A DNA stretch of 8,686 nucleotides from Pseudomonadota bacterium. Lineage in GTDB: Bacteria > Pseudomonadota > Gammaproteobacteria > Xanthomonadales > Rhodanobacteraceae. A program made the position numbers and the translations under genes. Under the pieces are notes generated by a model. The model was not told the DNA's origin and ran no database searches. It saw only the letters and a list, made by a program, of their open reading frames with translations. This document shows, piece after piece, positions 7,279-8,686 of this stretch. Positions within the stretch are counted from its first letter, which is position 1; every line of letters starts with the position of its first letter. The DNA lies in assembly GCA_021783385.1 (NCBI GenBank), contig JAJXTX010000015.1, positions 14,303 to 22,988 of the forward strand. The letters run 5' to 3'.

Positions 7279-7601
7279 ACGACGCCCTGATCGCCCGCTT
7301 GCGCAGCCAGTGCGGCGGCCCGCGCGATGGCGCGCTGCTGCGCTTTTCGTTGGGCAGCGCACTGCTGGGCGAAGCCGACGCCGCCGCGGCGATCGACGAA
7401 CTGCGCCGCGCGCTGGCCTTCGACCCCGGCTATTCGGCCGCATGGAAGCTGCTCGGCAAGGCCTGCCTGCAGGCCGGCCAGTCGCAGGCCGCGGCTGACG
7501 CGTGGCGCAACGGCATCGCCGCCGCCGCGCAGCGCGGCGACAAGCAGGCGGAAAAGGAAATGACGGTGTTCCTGCGCCGGCTGGAAAAGCCGCCTGCCTA
7601 G
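7275..7601 (+). CDS. Small TPR-repeat protein coupled to the ArnT-like gene
   Basis: A 108-residue cytoplasmic protein, starting GTG AAC GAC. Its GTG overlaps the previous TGA (GTGA, 7275-7278), the usual sign of translational coupling. Seen: one good tetratricopeptide repeat, LRFSLGSALLGEADAAAAI (22-40) continuing to PGYSAAW (51-57), and a second unit KLLGKACLQAGQSQAAADAW (58-77). The residues follow the TPR pattern (small residue at 8, Ala at 20, Pro before the next unit). There is no signal peptide or membrane segment. TPR proteins bind partner proteins; here the partner could be the membrane transferase made just before it, but this is inference. The start could be a later codon, yet the overlap and the conserved-looking N-terminus favour GTG. 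The gene ends 11 bp from the convergent rluE. Confidence 0.75.
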   Translation: MNDALIARLRSQCGGPRDGALLRFSLGSALLGEADAAAAIDELRRALAFDPGYSAAWKLLGKACLQAGQSQAAADAWRNGIAAAAQRGDKQAEKEMTVFLRRLEKPPA

Positions 7602-7615
7602 GCCGCCGGCGCCTA
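7599..7615. terminator. Inverted repeat joining two convergent stop codons
   Basis: TAGGC (7599-7603) and GCCTA (7611-7615) are perfect inverted arms around a 7-base GC core. Each arm contains the TAG stop of one gene: the TPR gene on the plus strand and rluE on the minus strand. The position suits a bidirectional transcription end, but the stem is short and there is no T run, so evidence is weak. Confidence 0.2.
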
Positions 7616-8146
7616 CGCGATGCGCCGCAGCTGCCCCGGCGCCAGGCCGTCCAGCGCGTGTTCGCCGATCCGCACGCGGATCAGCCGCAGGGTCGGAAAG
7701 CCCACCGCGGCGGTCATCCGGCGCACCTGCCGGTTGCGTCCCTCGCCCAGCGTGAGGCTGAGCCAGCTGGTCGGAATCGCCTGGCGAAAGCGCACCGGCG
7801 GATCGCGCGGCCACAACCACTCCGGCTCCTCCGCGGGCTCGGCCAGTGCGGGCAGGGTCGGGCCGTCCTTCAGCCGCACGCCGTCGCGCAGGGCCTGCAG
7901 CGCGACCGCGTCGATCACGCCCTCGACCTGCACCAGGTAGGTCTTGCGCAGTTTGTGGCGCGGATCGGTGAGACGATGCGCCAGCCGGCCGTCATCGGTC
8001 AGCAGCAGCAGGCCTTCGCTGTCCTGATCCAGCCGTCCAGCCGCATAGACGTCCGTCTGCCGCACGTAATCGGCCAGCGTGCGGCGGCCGGCCGCGTCGG
8101 TGAACTGGCACAGCACGCCGTAGGGCTTGTTGAAGGCGATCAGCAT
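7613..8146 (-). CDS. rluE: 23S rRNA pseudouridine(2457) synthase RluE
   Basis: A 177-residue RsuA/RluB/E/F-family enzyme that converts one uridine of 23S rRNA (U2457 in E. coli numbering) to pseudouridine. Seen: [12 protein letters not shown] (5-16), the catalytic motif [16 protein letters not shown] (35-50) with Asp40, [16 protein letters not shown] (61-76), a DGPTLPA (94-100) and [11 protein letters not shown] (107-117) typical of RluE, then [20 protein letters not shown] (124-143) and [13 protein letters not shown] (149-161). The close motif-by-motif match to E. coli RluE, including the absence of an N-terminal S4 domain, gives the name. It begins 23 bp after the methyltransferase stop, so the two may share a transcript. 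The ATG at 8146 is the only plausible in-frame start; the Shine-Dalgarno is not clear. It is a housekeeping gene marking the edge of the glycan locus. Confidence 0.93.
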   Translation of the reverse strand: MLIAFNKPYGVLCQFTDAAGRRTLADYVRQTDVYAAGRLDQDSEGLLLLTDDGRLAHRLTDPRHKLRKTYLVQVEGVIDAVALQALRDGVRLKDGPTLPALAEPAEEPEWLWPRDPPVRFRQAIPTSWLSLTLGEGRNRQVRRMTAAVGFPTLRLIRVRIGEHALDGLAPGQLRRIA

Positions 8147-8169
8147 GGCAATCGTCGTGGCATGTCGCC

Positions 8170-8685
8170 TCAGCGGGGCGGGCTGGCCGGCTCGGCGGCC
8201 GGCGGCTTGACGAAGCGCAGCGTCATGCGGTCGGACTCGCCGATCGCCAGATACTTCGCGCGATCCTGCTGGCCGAGCGCCAGCGTGGGTGGCAGCGTCC
8301 AGACGCCTTTCGGATAGTGCTTCGTATCCCTGGGGTTGGCATTGATCTCGCTGCCCTGCTCCAGCACGAAGCCGGCGTCGGTGGCCAGTTTCACCACGTA
8401 GCGGGTGGGCAGGTAGCCGCTGGATGTCACCGTCGCCAGCGCCGCATCGGCGTCGGCGCGGTGATCGACCACGCCAAGCACGCCGCCCGGCCGCAGCACC
8501 GCATGGAACGCCTTGAACATCGCCGGCGCGGTGTCGGCCATCACCCAGTTGTGCACGTTGCGGAAGGTCAGCACACGATCGGCCGAGCCCGGCGGCCCGA
8601 ACACCGGCGCGCGCGGATCGAACTCGATGACTTGCGCATGCCCGTAGCGCGCCGCATCGGCGGCGAACTTGCGCCGCAGCGCGTC
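8170..8685 (-). CDS. Predicted methyltransferase (COG4798-type), C-terminal part
   Basis: Cut by the right edge: 171 C-terminal residues are visible and the frame is open to the edge, so a GTG at 8604 is an internal codon and not the start. Seen, numbering from the edge: [13 protein letters not shown] (36-48), the late part of a Rossmann-like SAM domain; [23 protein letters not shown] (55-77), a PGG-type strand; [17 protein letters not shown] (90-106); and a final [15 protein letters not shown] (148-162). The FRNVHNW, DHRA and GESDRM motifs fit the predicted methyltransferase group COG4798, some members of which carry a signal peptide. The SAM-binding GxGxG and the N-terminus are outside the window, so secretion cannot be judged. 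The tail is Pro/Ala-rich. Substrate unknown. rluE follows after 23 bp. Confidence 0.8.
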   Translation of the reverse strand, partial: DALRRKFAADAARYGHAQVIEFDPRAPVFGPPGSADRVLTFRNVHNWVMADTAPAMFKAFHAVLRPGGVLGVVDHRADADAALATVTSSGYLPTRYVVKLATDAGFVLEQGSEINANPRDTKHYPKGVWTLPPTLALGQQDRAKYLAIGESDRMTLRFVKPPAAEPASPPR

Positions 8686-8686
8686 G

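Noticed and set aside
5416..7443. A 675-codon open frame on the minus strand opposite the ArnT-like gene
   Set aside because: Its product is Gln/Arg/His/Pro-rich with no recognisable domain. The plus strand in the same place encodes a clear membrane transferase. It is a high-GC antisense shadow.
8170..8604. Methyltransferase start at the GTG at 8604
   Set aside because: The frame stays open to the right edge and the upstream residues ([17 protein letters not shown]) read as protein, so the gene is truncated by the window and not started there.

Overview
The window is high-GC, gene-dense bacterial DNA with no insertion sequence, tRNA, rRNA or CRISPR array that I can see. It looks like a lipopolysaccharide (LPS) core / surface-glycan locus of a gammaproteobacterium of the Xanthomonadales type (Xanthomonadaceae or Rhodanobacteraceae). 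That placement is an inference. It rests on the base composition, on the gene families (a WaaE-like glucosyltransferase, an ArnT-like membrane glycosyltransferase and an RluE pseudouridine synthase) and on a TAGAAT-type -10 box placed close to start codons. Only a database search could settle it.

Layout. Minus strand, reading from 3389 down to the left edge, one tight gene run: an O-antigen ligase (WaaL-like, Wzy_C family), a UDP-glucuronate decarboxylase (UDP-xylose synthase), a family 2 glycosyltransferase (GT2), and a second GT2 cut by the left edge. Gaps are 32 bp, 2 bp, and a 1-base TGATG stop/start overlap, so this is almost certainly one operon. A 163-bp divergent region (3390-3552) separates it from a plus-strand run: a WaaE/KdtX-like GT2 (3553-4368), a TagB/TagF-like 'CDP-glycerol glycerophosphotransferase family' protein (4449-5474), an ArnT/PMT-like polytopic glycosyltransferase (5551-7278), and a small TPR protein that overlaps it by GTGA (7275-7601). 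Convergent to these at the right end are two minus-strand genes unrelated to glycan assembly: rluE (7613-8146) and the C-terminal part of a COG4798-type predicted methyltransferase (8170 to the right edge).

How the genes may work together. UDP-xylose made by the decarboxylase would feed a xylosyl- or related transferase, plausibly one of the two GT2 proteins translated just after it. The WaaE-like enzyme and the TagB-like protein would extend or decorate the inner core on the cytoplasmic face. The ArnT-like protein would transfer a sugar from a polyprenyl carrier on the periplasmic face, where the ligase would also join polymer to lipid A-core. The two divergent arms therefore look like cytoplasmic assembly and periplasmic completion of one LPS.

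Most notable points. (1) The ArnT-like protein lacks the Asp-Glu pair normally found in the first periplasmic loop of this family, while the neighbouring motifs are intact. (2) Both divergent genes have a -10-like hexamer ending seven bases before their ATG, which predicts leaderless mRNAs in both directions. (3) The same 10-base box GGCTAGAATC lies before two of the plus-strand genes. (4) A teichoic-acid-type transferase fold sits inside a Gram-negative LPS locus. I did not find a clearly new class of system; the plus-strand four-gene module is the best candidate for undescribed chemistry.
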